From Lachnospiraceae bacterium UBA7076 (GTDB taxonomy: Bacteria > Bacillota > Clostridia > Lachnospirales > Lachnospiraceae), in contig DKZK01000002.1 of assembly GCA_002493625.1 (NCBI GenBank), positions 1 to 48,042 of the forward strand: 48,042 bases of DNA, written 5' to 3'. The notes under the pieces are model-generated. The model worked only from the letters and a program-made list of their open reading frames with translations. It searched no databases and was not told the DNA's origin. Below are positions 8,881 through 17,800 of the stretch, piece after piece; position 1 is the stretch's first letter, and every line of letters starts with the position of its first letter. Position numbers and translations under genes: made by a program.

Positions 8881-9501
8881 TTAACCAAATATTTCATCGC
8901 AAAGTGTTATAACAGCTCTTGCGCTTGTCGCCTCGGTAATCTCATTTACTATCTCATCCTTCCTACCCACAGGTATCTGTACCTTAAATATAACGTTGTC
9001 TTCAAAAAGCGTATCGATTATATTTATGTGCCTCTCATTAAGTATGTACTGTAGCTTTCCCATATCCGTATAATTTGTCTTTATTTCCACGGGAAAAATA
9101 CGCTGCATAAGTTTTGTCTCACAGACTGCTACAGCCGCCTTTGCAGCATCGGAATATGCCCGCGCCAAACCGCCTGTGCCAAGCAGAATACCGCCAAAAT
9201 ATCTTGTGACGGCAATACAGATATTGTGAATACCTGACCCGTTTATCACCTCAAGTATGGGCTTCCCTGCCGTTCCCTGCGGCTCCCCATCATCGGAAAA
9301 CCGAAACAGTGGATTCTCCTCCCCTACTGAAAACGCAAAACAGTTATGTCTTGCCCCGTAATGCTTTTTTCTTATACTCTCAATAAAAGCGTAAGCCTCC
9401 TCCTCCGTTGACACGGGATAAGCCACACCGATAAAGCGGGATTTTTTTTCCGTTATTTCTCCTTCGCCACCCTTTACAAGGGTTATATAGCTGTCTAACA
9501 T
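8881..9501 (-). CDS. YigZ/IMPACT family protein (UPF0029)
   Basis: This 206-residue protein carries the conserved UPF0029 blocks ARHNCFAF, FSDDGEPQGTAGKPIL and VTRYFGGILLGTGGLARAY, followed by a small C-terminal domain. Relatives are linked to translation regulation (eukaryotic IMPACT) but the bacterial role is not settled. I prefer the ATG at 9501 (MLDSYITLVKGG), preceded by AGAGGA, over an upstream in-frame start that would overlap nrdR. It lies 13 bp downstream of nrdR and is probably co-transcribed with it. Confidence 0.9.
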   Translation of the reverse strand: MLDSYITLVKGGEGEITEKKSRFIGVAYPVSTEEEAYAFIESIRKKHYGARHNCFAFSVGEENPLFRFSDDGEPQGTAGKPILEVINGSGIHNICIAVTRYFGGILLGTGGLARAYSDAAKAAVAVCETKLMQRIFPVEIKTNYTDMGKLQYILNERHINIIDTLFEDNVIFKVQIPVGRKDEIVNEITEATSARAVITLCDEIFG

Positions 9502-9514
9502 ACCGTCCTCTTGT

Positions 9515-9976
9515 CTATAAATTATTCGTATCCAGAAGTTTCTTAAGCTCACTCATAAATGTATTTACATCCTTAAATTCTCTGTACACGGAAGCAAACC
9601 TGACATAGGCAACCTGATCCAGGCTTTTTAGCTCATCCATAACGATTTCGCCTATTTTTTTGCTCTCAATCTCCTTGACCTCCAGATTGAATATCTTGTT
9701 TTCTATCTCATCAATACATACTTCTATTTCATCAATTGATACAGGTCTTTTATGGCAGGATCTTACGACGCCGGATTCAATTTTCGCCCTGTCATAGCTC
9801 TCCCTGTTTTTATCCTTTTTAATTACGATAAGAGGAATCGTCTCAACCTTCTCATATGTTGTAAAGCGTTTTCCGCACTCGTCGCACTGCCTTCTTCTCC
9901 TTATCGCCTGATTATCATCGGCGGGTCTTGAATCAATAACCCTCGTATTGTCATCGCCGCAAAACGGACATTTCAT
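9515..9976 (-). CDS. nrdR: Transcriptional repressor NrdR
   Basis: NrdR represses ribonucleotide reductase genes in response to bound ATP or dATP. The 153-residue length is typical. The N-terminal zinc ribbon has ligands C3, C6, C31 and C34 (CPFCG and CDECGKRF), with the conserved arginine-rich stretch IRRRRQ between them; the rest is the ATP-cone domain (about residues 49-139, starting IVIKKDKNRESYDRAKI). It follows the ylmC/ymxH gene by 5 bp, a common clostridial pairing. No ribonucleotide reductase gene is in the window. Confidence 0.97.
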   Translation of the reverse strand: MKCPFCGDDNTRVIDSRPADDNQAIRRRRQCDECGKRFTTYEKVETIPLIVIKKDKNRESYDRAKIESGVVRSCHKRPVSIDEIEVCIDEIENKIFNLEVKEIESKKIGEIVMDELKSLDQVAYVRFASVYREFKDVNTFMSELKKLLDTNNL

Positions 9977-9981
9977 TTATG

Positions 9982-10248
9982 TTAGTCTCCTTTGTAATTT
10001 ATTTTTCTCATATCACATGCATCTATATCTACAAGCACTATATCAGGTCCCATGCGGACTATATTGCAAAATCTGATATAATACTCCGTTCCCGACCCAA
10101 AACAGGAAAATAATTTCCCCGGTCCCGGAACAATAATAGCTGTAATCTTACCTGTATCAGGGTCAAATTCTATATCGGCAATAAAACCAAGTCTTCTGCA
10201 ATCCTTACAGTTAATAACTTCCTTTTCCTTAAGATCAAGAAAACGCAT
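9982..10248 (-). CDS. YlmC/YmxH family PRC-barrel protein
   Basis: A small 88-residue protein that is almost entirely one PRC-barrel fold: MRFLDLKEKEVINCKDCRRLGFIADIEFD at the N-terminus and the IVPGPGKLF and YIRFCNIVRMGPDIVLVD segments are family hallmarks. Members are linked to sporulation in Bacillus and Clostridia. It leads a unit with nrdR 5 bp downstream. Confidence 0.88.
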   Translation of the reverse strand: MRFLDLKEKEVINCKDCRRLGFIADIEFDPDTGKITAIIVPGPGKLFSCFGSGTEYYIRFCNIVRMGPDIVLVDIDACDMRKINYKGD

Positions 10249-10290
10249 ACACCTGCTCCAACCCTTTTACAAATAATATATTCAACTGTT

Positions 10291-11163
10291 CTATCTTATG
10301 TCACCCATAAAGAATATTGCGATTGTTCCCGGTCCTGAATGTGCGCCTATTGTGGGCGAAATTTCACCTATGACAATATCCTTCGGATTGTACATTTCCT
10401 TAATCATATCCACACAGAAATTGGCATCATCGATGCTGTCTGCATGGCAGACAATTATAAGCTCCTGCTTATCCTTAAAGCTTCCCATTGCCGTGTCAAA
10501 ATTTTTAATCATCTGCTGCAGGGATTTTTTCCTGCCTCTCGCCTTCGCCTCAAGCACAAGCTTTCCTTCATTGTCAACATGAAGCAGCGGCTTTAAATTA
10601 ATCATGGTTCCAAGTGTTGCCGCAGTTTTGGAAACCCTTCCGCCTCTGTAAAGGTAAACAAGATCCTCAACGGTAAACTTATGGACAATATTCATTTTAT
10701 CCTTTTCAAGCTTATCCGCATTTTCATCTAATGAAAGTCCGGCTTTCTTATTATTTACGGCAAGATAGAGAAACATTCCCTGTCCTCCCGATGCGCAGAG
10801 GGAATCCACAACCCGGATATGACACTCCGGATATTTCTCCTCAATATCGGTTTTGCTTATCATGGCATTTCCCACAGTACTGCTTATGCCTGACGAAAGG
10901 CATGTAAAAAGGATATCCTTACCCTCCTTTGCAATCTCCTCAAATATATCGCTTATATCCTCAAGATTTGCAGCGGCAGTTTTTGTGGGACTTCCATTCC
11001 TCATCCGGTCATAAAATTCCTTAAGCGGAAGTTCCTTATCCTTTCCGTAGGTTTCACCATCTATCTCATACAGCAAAGGTAAAATTCTGATTCCATTCTC
11101 CTCGGCAAATGATTTTGGTAAATCATTTGTTGAATCCGCCACAATAACATAATCTCTCTCCAT
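10291..11163 (-). CDS. DegV family fatty-acid-binding protein
   Basis: The 290-residue protein opens with the DegV signature YVIVADSTNDLPKSFAEENGI and keeps the conserved SGISSTVGNA and SLCASGGQG segments that line the lipid pocket. DegV/FakB proteins bind a fatty acid and, in systems with FakA, present it for phosphorylation; no fakA is visible here, so the partner is unknown. The ATG at 11163 has AAGGAGG 5 bases upstream. The gene lies 41 bp from rnfB in the same direction and may receive read-through from the rnf operon. Confidence 0.93.
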   Translation of the reverse strand: MERDYVIVADSTNDLPKSFAEENGIRILPLLYEIDGETYGKDKELPLKEFYDRMRNGSPTKTAAANLEDISDIFEEIAKEGKDILFTCLSSGISSTVGNAMISKTDIEEKYPECHIRVVDSLCASGGQGMFLYLAVNNKKAGLSLDENADKLEKDKMNIVHKFTVEDLVYLYRGGRVSKTAATLGTMINLKPLLHVDNEGKLVLEAKARGRKKSLQQMIKNFDTAMGSFKDKQELIIVCHADSIDDANFCVDMIKEMYNPKDIVIGEISPTIGAHSGPGTIAIFFMGDIR

Positions 11164-11204
11164 TTTCGCCTCCTTATTGAACGTCAGCCCATTATAAATT
11201 GTTT

Positions 11205-11993
11205 TCAGTGAATTATTTTTGCAGGACATTTTTCCTTACATGTTCCGCAGCCTGTACATTTTTCATAATCAATAACCGCCAGGTGGTTTTCAACAACGAT
11301 TGCTCCCTCCGGACAATTTTTCTGGCATATACCGCAACCGATGCATCCCACCTCACAATTTGCCTTTACATCCTTTCCAAAATCCTTGGAATTGCAATCG
11401 ACAACAGCCTCCGCCTCGTAAGGTATCATCTCAATAATATGCCTCGGACATTCCGCCACGCACATACCGCAGGCTTTGCATTTATCCTTGTCTATAACTG
11501 CTATTCCGTCTACTATCTGTATGGCATCAAACTGGCACACTGCCTTACATGAGCCGTAACCGGTACATCCGTAGGGACATGCCTTCGGACCCCCGCCGGG
11601 CGCATTTGCGGCAAGCTTACAGTCCTTCGGACCAAAGTATTCGTATGCCTCCTTTGCCTTCTCACACGTTCCTGCACATTTTACGTGAGCAACCATTTTT
11701 CTGCTTGAAACCTCGCCGCCCACAATAGCTGCAATTGCCGTTGCGGTTGGCTCGCCCCCAACGGGACATCCGCTTGGTGCTGCCTCGCCCTTTGCAATTG
11801 CTGCAGCAAGCCCGTCACACCCGGGATAACCACAGCCTCCACAGTTATTTCCGGGAAGCAGCTCCCTTATTTTAATCTCCTTCTCGTCAACCGAAACCTT
11901 GAATTTTTCACTTGCCACACCAAGGAGAACTCCTGCCAGAATACCGACTGCACCCACAACTGCGGCTGCTATTAATACTGCTATTATATCCAT
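11205..11993 (-). CDS. rnfB: Rnf complex subunit RnfB
   Basis: RnfB is the ferredoxin-facing iron-sulfur subunit of the Rnf ferredoxin:NAD+ oxidoreductase. This 262-residue protein has one N-terminal membrane anchor (residues 5-25), the NCGGCGYPGCDG cluster (C51, C54, C59, with C76), a central Cys-rich part, and two C-terminal ferredoxin units (CIGCGICQKNC and CTGCGTCKEKC) beyond a first CKACGMCVAEC unit, as in clostridial RnfB. It is the last gene of rnfC-DG-E-A-B, 12 bp behind rnfA, with GGAGGAG ahead of its ATG. Confidence 0.96.
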   Translation of the reverse strand: MDIIAVLIAAAVVGAVGILAGVLLGVASEKFKVSVDEKEIKIRELLPGNNCGGCGYPGCDGLAAAIAKGEAAPSGCPVGGEPTATAIAAIVGGEVSSRKMVAHVKCAGTCEKAKEAYEYFGPKDCKLAANAPGGGPKACPYGCTGYGSCKAVCQFDAIQIVDGIAVIDKDKCKACGMCVAECPRHIIEMIPYEAEAVVDCNSKDFGKDVKANCEVGCIGCGICQKNCPEGAIVVENHLAVIDYEKCTGCGTCKEKCPAKIIH

Positions 11994-12005
11994 TTTGTCC
12001 TCCTC

Positions 12006-12581
12006 CTATTTAATAAGACCGGAAAGTCCCATAAAGGCAATTGCCATAAGTCCTGCTGAGATAAGCGTTATAGGCGCTCCCCTGAAGCTTTCCGGAACAT
12101 CATTATGCTCAATTTTTTCCCTTATGCCTGCAAGTATTATGATTGCAACCGCAAAACCTACTGCGGAAAACATTCCGTTTATAATTGACTGTCCCACATT
12201 TAAGCCTGCCTGAACATTGCTTATGGCAATACCAAGCACCGCGCAGTTTGTAGTTATAAGGGGAAGATAAACGCCAAGCGCCTGATATAGGGACGGCACC
12301 GCTTTCTTAAGGAACATTTCAACAAACTGAACAAGCGCCGCAATGACAAGTATAAATACTATCGTGTTGAGATATGTAAGCTCAAGGGGCGTAAGCACAT
12401 AATAATATATAAGGCTTGTAACGGTTGAGGCAATCGTCATGACAAATATGACCGCCCCTCCCATTCCTGCCGCCGTACTAATCTTTTTTGATACGCCAAG
12501 AAAAGGACATATTCCCATAAACTGGCTTAAAACGACGTTATTTACAAATGCCGCTGAAATTGCAAGTAATATAATGTTCAT
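12006..12581 (-). CDS. rnfA: Rnf complex subunit RnfA
   Basis: A 191-residue integral membrane protein with six predicted helices. Cysteines in FMGICPFLGVS and TTNCAVLG are the positions that, with RnfE, hold the intramembrane [2Fe-2S] cluster between the ferredoxin and NADH sides. RnfA and RnfE are inverted homologues and this one pairs with the neighbouring rnfE, 3 bp upstream. A strong ribosome site (AAAGGAGGAG) precedes the ATG. Confidence 0.96.
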   Translation of the reverse strand: MNIILLAISAAFVNNVVLSQFMGICPFLGVSKKISTAAGMGGAVIFVMTIASTVTSLIYYYVLTPLELTYLNTIVFILVIAALVQFVEMFLKKAVPSLYQALGVYLPLITTNCAVLGIAISNVQAGLNVGQSIINGMFSAVGFAVAIIILAGIREKIEHNDVPESFRGAPITLISAGLMAIAFMGLSGLIK

Positions 12582-12584
12582 GGT

Positions 12585-13280
12585 CTACTCCTCCTTTCCT
12601 TCCTTTACCGCGCTTCCCTTACATAGTGTGTTATGACAGGAGGCACAGTCCGCTATCGTACAAAGAGAAGGCGTACCGCCCTCCTTTTTGGCTTTGTTTA
12701 TATTTCTCTTATTTAAAATTGCAATTATAAAAGCAAGTACGAGAAATGCGCCGGGCGCAAATACAAATATCGGAATCGTGTAATCCTCCGGAATAATTCT
12801 TGCGCCAAAAATTGTTCCCGCGCCGAGAATTTCACGTATAATGCCTATTGTTGTAAGTCCGAGAGTAAATCCAAGTCCCATTCCAATACCATCAAATATG
12901 GACGGTAATACAGGGTTTTTAGAGGCATAAGCCTCCGCCCTTCCAAGTATGATACAGTTTACAACGATAAGCGGTATAAATATTCCCAGGCTTTCATAAA
13001 GCTCCTGAACATACGCCTGCATCAAAAACTGCACAATTGTCACAAAGGATGCAATTACCACAATAAATGCCGGTATTCTTACCTTGTCAGGTATAACCTT
13101 TCTCAGCAACGCTATCATTGCATTGCTTAAGGTAAGTATAATTGTTGTCGCAAGCCCCATTCCCGCACCGTTTATTGCCGAGGTCGTAACCGCAAGGGTA
13201 GGACACATTCCAAGCATTTGCACAAATGTAGGATTTTCTTTGACAATACCCGTGTATAAGCGTTCCGTAACTTTATTCAT
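12585..13280 (-). CDS. rnfE: Rnf complex subunit RnfE
   Basis: A 231-residue membrane subunit related to RnfA, with the cluster-binding cysteines in MLGMCPTLAVTT and VVNCIILGRAEAYAS. I take the ATG at 13280, which overlaps the rnfDG stop by 8 bp and lies 8 bases from GGAGGAGG. The C-terminus is extended after the last helix (FLVLAFIIAIL) by a soluble tail with four cysteines, C207, C212, C215 and C220 (CX4CX2CX4C), which could bind a metal or cluster; I do not know this tail as part of the core family. Confidence 0.95.
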   Translation of the reverse strand: MNKVTERLYTGIVKENPTFVQMLGMCPTLAVTTSAINGAGMGLATTIILTLSNAMIALLRKVIPDKVRIPAFIVVIASFVTIVQFLMQAYVQELYESLGIFIPLIVVNCIILGRAEAYASKNPVLPSIFDGIGMGLGFTLGLTTIGIIREILGAGTIFGARIIPEDYTIPIFVFAPGAFLVLAFIIAILNKRNINKAKKEGGTPSLCTIADCASCHNTLCKGSAVKEGKEE

Positions 13281-14988
13281 TGACACTGCCTCCTCCCAAA
13301 ATCAAGCCGGTTATTGCAACGGCAGAATTTACGCCATCCGTAACTGCAGATGTTGTAATTGTCGCCCCTGATATGGCATCTATGACATTTGCAGAGTCAC
13401 TTCCCGTTTTTGTGTAGGAAATTTCTCCAAAAGGCGCATCCTTGAACTGTTCCTTAAACTCAGCTTCATTTGCCTTCATTCCAAGTCCCACCGTTTCATT
13501 TAAAGTAAGGAAGGAAATACCGGTTATTTTGTTTTCAGCAAGAGAAATGCCCACAGCAAGCTGAATGTCTCCTCCATAGCCATTTTTATTTGTAACAACA
13601 ACAATTGTTCCGATAAGCCTTCCGTCTTTATCTGTCACCAGATTAAATTCATCGATTGTATTATCCTTGTAGCCCGCTGCATGCAGCGTATCATTGAGAA
13701 ACTTATTTGTAATGCTTTCGCTCTGCTCCTCGATTGAAACAATGGATGCCGCATCAGGATAAATCTCCTTATAAGCCTCCTCCTTAGCCTTGAGAGCCGC
13801 ATCAGAAATAGGCTTCTTTGTAATGTCATAAACTGCGCCCAGCGCAGCTCCCATAACAAGGGTTATGACAAATATAACAACAACTGCCTTAACGATACCC
13901 TTTACATCAAATTTTGCATGTACTTTTCCATTTTCATCGTTTTTATCTGTTTTATTTATATTAATATCAGAAGCATACAGCTTGTCGGTTTTCTTATTTA
14001 TATTCTTTTGTTCATCCCCTGTTATTTTTCCTGCATCAGGCTTCACATCCGCCCCTGCGCCAAACGCCTTTGGAGCAGTGACACGCTCAATAAGAGGCAC
14101 AAAAAGATTGCTTATTATTATTGCATAGGAAACACCCTCAGCGCCGCTTCCGAAAATTCTCAGGACAAAGGTCAGAAGTCCCAGCATAACGCCGAATATA
14201 ATCTTACCCCAAGGCGTAATCGGCGATGTTACATAATCTGTAGCCATAAACCATGCGCCAAGCATAAGACCGCCTCCACAGAGATGCGCAAGGGTGTACT
14301 CTGACACATTGTAATCCTTAACCGCTGCATAAATTGCAATGCACGCTGCAAAGGTTCCGATATATGTAAGCGGTATTTTAGGGCTTATCACTCTCTTTAT
14401 AAGCAGATAAGCAGCGCCTATCAGAAGTGCAATCACCGAGGTTTCACCTATTGTTCCTCCAATATCCCCCTTAAACATATAGCTTACAATATCCATATCA
14501 GGCTGTGCCCCTGCCTTCATAACAGCAAGCGGTGTAGCCGTTGTAACGCCGTCATATACAAACTGTGTCATCTGCTTTGAAAACGAGAGAAGCAAAAAGC
14601 ATCTTGCCCCCAGAGCAGGGTTCATAAAGTTTTGTCCCAAACCGCCAAAAAGCTGTTTCACAACAATTATGGCAAACACGGAACCGATAACAGCCATCCA
14701 AACCGGAAGCTCCGGCGGAAGATTAAGCGCAAGCAGAAGTCCCGTTAAAATTGCGGAACAATCCTTCACGGTTACTGTTTTTCTGACAAGCTTTTCATAT
14801 ATAAGCTCCGAAAGCATTGCCGAAAGCATGCATACCGCCACCAAAAGCCCCGCATGCGCCCCAAACTTATATATGCCGAATACAGTTGCCGGAATAAGGG
14901 CAACGATCACATCAAACATCAAATCCGATGTTGTATCCTTACTTCTCACATGAGGAGATGATGAAATTTTTAAATTTAGTCCGTCCAT
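13273..14988 (-). CDS. RnfD-RnfG fusion, Rnf flavoprotein core
   Basis: One 571-residue open frame carries both membrane flavoproteins of Rnf. Residues 1-312 are RnfD, with about eight or more helices and the FMN-attachment segment TTATPLA (T152). Residues 313-363 are a polar, Lys/Asp/Asn-rich linker. Residues 366-386 are the RnfG membrane helix, followed by the extracytoplasmic domain with LTLNETVGLGMKA and the SGATITTSA flavinylation motif (likely FMN carrier T543). The two subunits are usually separate genes; here no stop or start separates them. Both sites need ApbE, which is not in the window. It lies 11 bp after rnfC. Confidence 0.93.
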   Translation of the reverse strand: MDGLNLKISSSPHVRSKDTTSDLMFDVIVALIPATVFGIYKFGAHAGLLVAVCMLSAMLSELIYEKLVRKTVTVKDCSAILTGLLLALNLPPELPVWMAVIGSVFAIIVVKQLFGGLGQNFMNPALGARCFLLLSFSKQMTQFVYDGVTTATPLAVMKAGAQPDMDIVSYMFKGDIGGTIGETSVIALLIGAAYLLIKRVISPKIPLTYIGTFAACIAIYAAVKDYNVSEYTLAHLCGGGLMLGAWFMATDYVTSPITPWGKIIFGVMLGLLTFVLRIFGSGAEGVSYAIIISNLFVPLIERVTAPKAFGAGADVKPDAGKITGDEQKNINKKTDKLYASDININKTDKNDENGKVHAKFDVKGIVKAVVVIFVITLVMGAALGAVYDITKKPISDAALKAKEEAYKEIYPDAASIVSIEEQSESITNKFLNDTLHAAGYKDNTIDEFNLVTDKDGRLIGTIVVVTNKNGYGGDIQLAVGISLAENKITGISFLTLNETVGLGMKANEAEFKEQFKDAPFGEISYTKTGSDSANVIDAISGATITTSAVTDGVNSAVAITGLILGGGSVNE

Positions 14989-14999
14989 TTTTACTCCTC

Positions 15000-16316
15000 C
15001 TACTTCTTTTTATTTGCAAGCACAAGCTTTCTTGTTCCTGCTATAACCTGTGTAAGCGGACGCTTTGCCGGACATATGTATGAACAGCAGCCGCACTCAC
15101 AGCATTCCATACCGTTATTTTTTATGAAAGCATCCATATCCCCTGCATTTGCAAGCCTTGCAAGCTGATTTGGCATTACCCGTCCGGGACAGACCGAAAC
15201 GCATCTGCCGCATCTTATACAGGCTGACGGCTCATATTCAGAGGCTTCATCCCTGCTGAGACAAAGAATTGCCGAGGAGGATTTTGTTACAGGAAGGTCC
15301 AGGCTGTAGATTGCCTTTCCCATCATTGGTCCGCCTGAAATTATCTTTGCAGGTGTCCCCTTAAAGCCGCCTGCTGCCTCCACCAGCTCGGCATATGAGG
15401 TTCCCGTCCTCACCTTAAGGTTGCAGGGATTTTCTATCGCATCTCCCGACACTGTAACAATTCTTGTTATAAGCGGTTTTCCCTCTCTTACCGCCTCATA
15501 TATGGAATAAATCGTATCGACATTGTGAACGATGCAGCCCACATCTGCCGGAAGCATTTTTGAATTTATGTACCTTCCCGTGTTTGCATATATAAGCTGT
15601 CGCTCTGCGCCTTCCGGATATTTTGTTTTCATGGAATGAACCGTTATATCACTGTCCTCTCCAAGCTTTTCCCTGAGCAGCTTAATTGCCTCAGGTTTGT
15701 TGTCCTCAACTGCAATTATTCCCTTTGAACCTTTAAAAAGCCGAAGCGCAATCCTTAATCCCTCTATTATTTTTTCAGGCTGTTCCATCAGTCTTCTGTA
15801 ATCAGATGTAAGATAAGGCTCGCACTCGGATGCATTTACAATAATTCGGTCAATCTCATCTGCATTTTTAGGTGAAAGCTTGACATTTGTCGGAAAGCCT
15901 GCACCTCCCATTCCTACAACGCCTGCCGCTTTTACCGCATCCAGAATCTCATCTCTTTCAAGCTCACTGACGGGCTTACTGATAGGCGTAAATTCCACAG
16001 ACTCATATTTATTATCATTTTCAATAATTATGGAACTGACCTTTGAACCGGAGGCTGTAAGACGTGCCTCAATTGCCTTTACAGTACCGGAAACCGAAGA
16101 ATGAATATTAGCAGAAACAAATCCTCCTGCTTCAGCAATAAGCTGACCTGCCAAAACCTTGTCGCCCTTTTTTACAACCGGCTTCGCAGGAGCGCCGATA
16201 TGCTGGCTTACGGGATATACCATATCTCCTTTCGGGAGGTATTCCGCTATTTCCTTATCCATTGTAAGCTCTTTACCCTCGTAGGGATGTATTCCACCCT
16301 TAAATGTGTATTTCAT
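15000..16316 (-). CDS. rnfC: Rnf complex subunit RnfC
   Basis: RnfC is the peripheral NADH/FMN-binding subunit. The 438-residue protein has the N-terminal barrel (MKYTFKGGIHPYEGKE), the nucleotide-binding GVVGMGGAGFPTNVKL loop, the SLBB-like part and two C-terminal [4Fe-4S] motifs (CIRCGRCVSVCP and CCECGCCSYICP). It is the first gene of the operon, behind a well-formed promoter, and is followed 11 bp later by the rnfDG fusion. Length and motifs match clostridial RnfC. Confidence 0.96.
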   Translation of the reverse strand: MKYTFKGGIHPYEGKELTMDKEIAEYLPKGDMVYPVSQHIGAPAKPVVKKGDKVLAGQLIAEAGGFVSANIHSSVSGTVKAIEARLTASGSKVSSIIIENDNKYESVEFTPISKPVSELERDEILDAVKAAGVVGMGGAGFPTNVKLSPKNADEIDRIIVNASECEPYLTSDYRRLMEQPEKIIEGLRIALRLFKGSKGIIAVEDNKPEAIKLLREKLGEDSDITVHSMKTKYPEGAERQLIYANTGRYINSKMLPADVGCIVHNVDTIYSIYEAVREGKPLITRIVTVSGDAIENPCNLKVRTGTSYAELVEAAGGFKGTPAKIISGGPMMGKAIYSLDLPVTKSSSAILCLSRDEASEYEPSACIRCGRCVSVCPGRVMPNQLARLANAGDMDAFIKNNGMECCECGCCSYICPAKRPLTQVIAGTRKLVLANKKK

Positions 16317-16375
16317 AAAACCTACCCCATTCTATTTATTGAATGTCAGTTTTTTATGGATAACTTGACATAACC

Positions 16376-16411
16376 CATGTATATTTTAATACATGAACGG
16401 ATTTTTTACAA
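16376..16411 (-). promoter_or_regulatory. rnf operon promoter with palindrome around the -10 box
   Basis: On the minus strand TTGTAA (16406-16411), a 17-bp spacer and TAAAAT (16383-16388) form a sigma-A type promoter about 65 bp upstream of rnfC. The -10 hexamer is exactly the six-base centre of a perfect 7-bp inverted repeat, CATGTAT at 16376-16382 and ATACATG at 16389-16395, which is well placed for a repressor. Confidence 0.65.
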
Positions 16412-16478
16412 TAAATTTAACAAAAAGTTCTTCAATTATTGGTTTTTTTTAGTAAAAATGTTTATTTCCATATATAAA

Positions 16479-17003
16479 CTATATTCGTATATTTTTAATT
16501 ATATATACCGTAAAAATTCCCACCACAGTACCTGTAACAACACCTGAAATGATTAGAACAGGCAGGTAATACATGATATTAACATTTTCCATAAGAAAAA
16601 CCGCAACAAGAATCTGTCCGGCATTATGCGCCACAGCTCCCGCTACGCTTACACCCACCACCGAAAACAGCTTTATTTTTTTCAGTATAATCATAACAAA
16701 AATACTCAGCGCTCCACCTGCAAGACTGTATATTATAACATACAGATTTCCAAATAAAATCCCTGACAGAACAATTCTTCCGACACTTATAACAATAGCA
16801 GGCTTTACTCCAAGCTTATACATGGCAAGCATTGTAACGATATTTGCAATTCCAAGCTTTATCCCCGGAACAGCGGCAAAAACGGGAACAAGGCTTTCAA
16901 GATATGACAGGACAAGCGCAAGCGCAATAAATACGCCTGTCAATGCTACAATGCGATTATTCGATTTATATGCTGTATGATTTTTATTTTCATGTTTATC
17001 CAT
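16479..17003 (-). CDS. Gx transporter family membrane protein
   Basis: A 174-residue protein with about five helices and the segment VPVFAAVPGIKLGIANIVTML typical of the family once called heptaprenyl diphosphate synthase component I, now Gx transporter (ECF S-component-like). Such genes are often seen near Rnf operons in Clostridia; the substrate is unknown and a flavin-related role is only a guess. The ATG at 17003 overlaps the upstream Cys-cluster gene by 8 bp and is preceded by GGAG. About 160 bp containing the rnf promoter separate it from rnfC. Confidence 0.85.
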   Translation of the reverse strand: MDKHENKNHTAYKSNNRIVALTGVFIALALVLSYLESLVPVFAAVPGIKLGIANIVTMLAMYKLGVKPAIVISVGRIVLSGILFGNLYVIIYSLAGGALSIFVMIILKKIKLFSVVGVSVAGAVAHNAGQILVAVFLMENVNIMYYLPVLIISGVVTGTVVGIFTVYIIKNIRI

Positions 17004-17742
17004 ATGTCTCCAAGCTCCCATACGCCCTGTCAATCATACACATCAAAGCATTATAAATTCCGGTATTATCTGTTTTTTGTGATATGCCATCCTTATTGTT
17101 ATTATTACTCACCTCATCCGCTGCTTCCTTCTGCCCCTCAACAGACTTAACATAAAATTCATTCAGAACATACATTGCAACGTCATTTACACTCTCGCCC
17201 CTACCTGAATCCCTGAGAAATACATTTTTTTCTCCCACATGTTTTATAAAATAATGCCACTTTGATATAAATGCCTGATTATCATTTACATTTTCCGTAT
17301 CAATCCATTTTTTCACCTTTATTTTTGCGTTGTTTTTCCTCACACATTGGTCAGTCTGCAAAAAATATGAAAATCCCTTGCCGTCATACACTCTCCCAAG
17401 AGGAAATATCCTGCAAATACCCGGTCTTGCCTCATGAACCGAGCATCTTCCCTCCTCATTTAAAAAGCTGCATTGATTTTTACCATTCATTTTAATATTG
17501 GGCAAAATAAGCCCGTCAACCATATTAAGCTCTATATAACCGTTATTTAAAAGCTCCTGAAAGCTCTGCCCCAGCCTGTTTTTAAGCATATAAACATCAT
17601 AGGGGTCAAGAACGATGGATTGAGCCATATTGGTGCAGCATTTATGGCATCCGGCGCAGCCCCCTGAATCTGCTTTTACCATATCATTTAATCCATACAT
17701 TTTTCCGTCAGATATATCTGACAAATTGCACTCTCTAAGCAT
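16996..17742 (-). CDS. YkgJ family cysteine cluster protein
   Basis: The 248-residue protein has the YkgJ (UPF0153) cysteine pattern: CAGCHKCC near residues 29-36, then C91 (NQCSFL), C99 (GRCSVH), C109 (GICRIFPLG) and a later cysteine in DQCVRK. The pattern suggests a zinc or iron-sulfur site; function is unknown. The last 45 residues are low-complexity (SNNNNKDG). The ATG at 17742 follows AGGAG. It overlaps the Gx gene by 8 bp, so the two are translationally coupled. Confidence 0.88.
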   Translation of the reverse strand: MLRECNLSDISDGKMYGLNDMVKADSGGCAGCHKCCTNMAQSIVLDPYDVYMLKNRLGQSFQELLNNGYIELNMVDGLILPNIKMNGKNQCSFLNEEGRCSVHEARPGICRIFPLGRVYDGKGFSYFLQTDQCVRKNNAKIKVKKWIDTENVNDNQAFISKWHYFIKHVGEKNVFLRDSGRGESVNDVAMYVLNEFYVKSVEGQKEAADEVSNNNNKDGISQKTDNTGIYNALMCMIDRAYGSLETYG

Positions 17743-17800
17743 GGTATTCTCCTAAATAATTATTTTTTTATTATTATAACATTATTCAAAGGAATAAGTA

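Noticed and set aside
8881..9552. Longer YigZ-family start at 9552
   Set aside because: It would overlap nrdR by 38 bp and lacks a ribosome site; the ATG at 9501 has one and matches the family N-terminus.
16317..16478. Rex operator (TTGTTA-type palindrome) at the rnf promoter
   Set aside because: A TTGTTAAA string is present but lacks the inverted second half.
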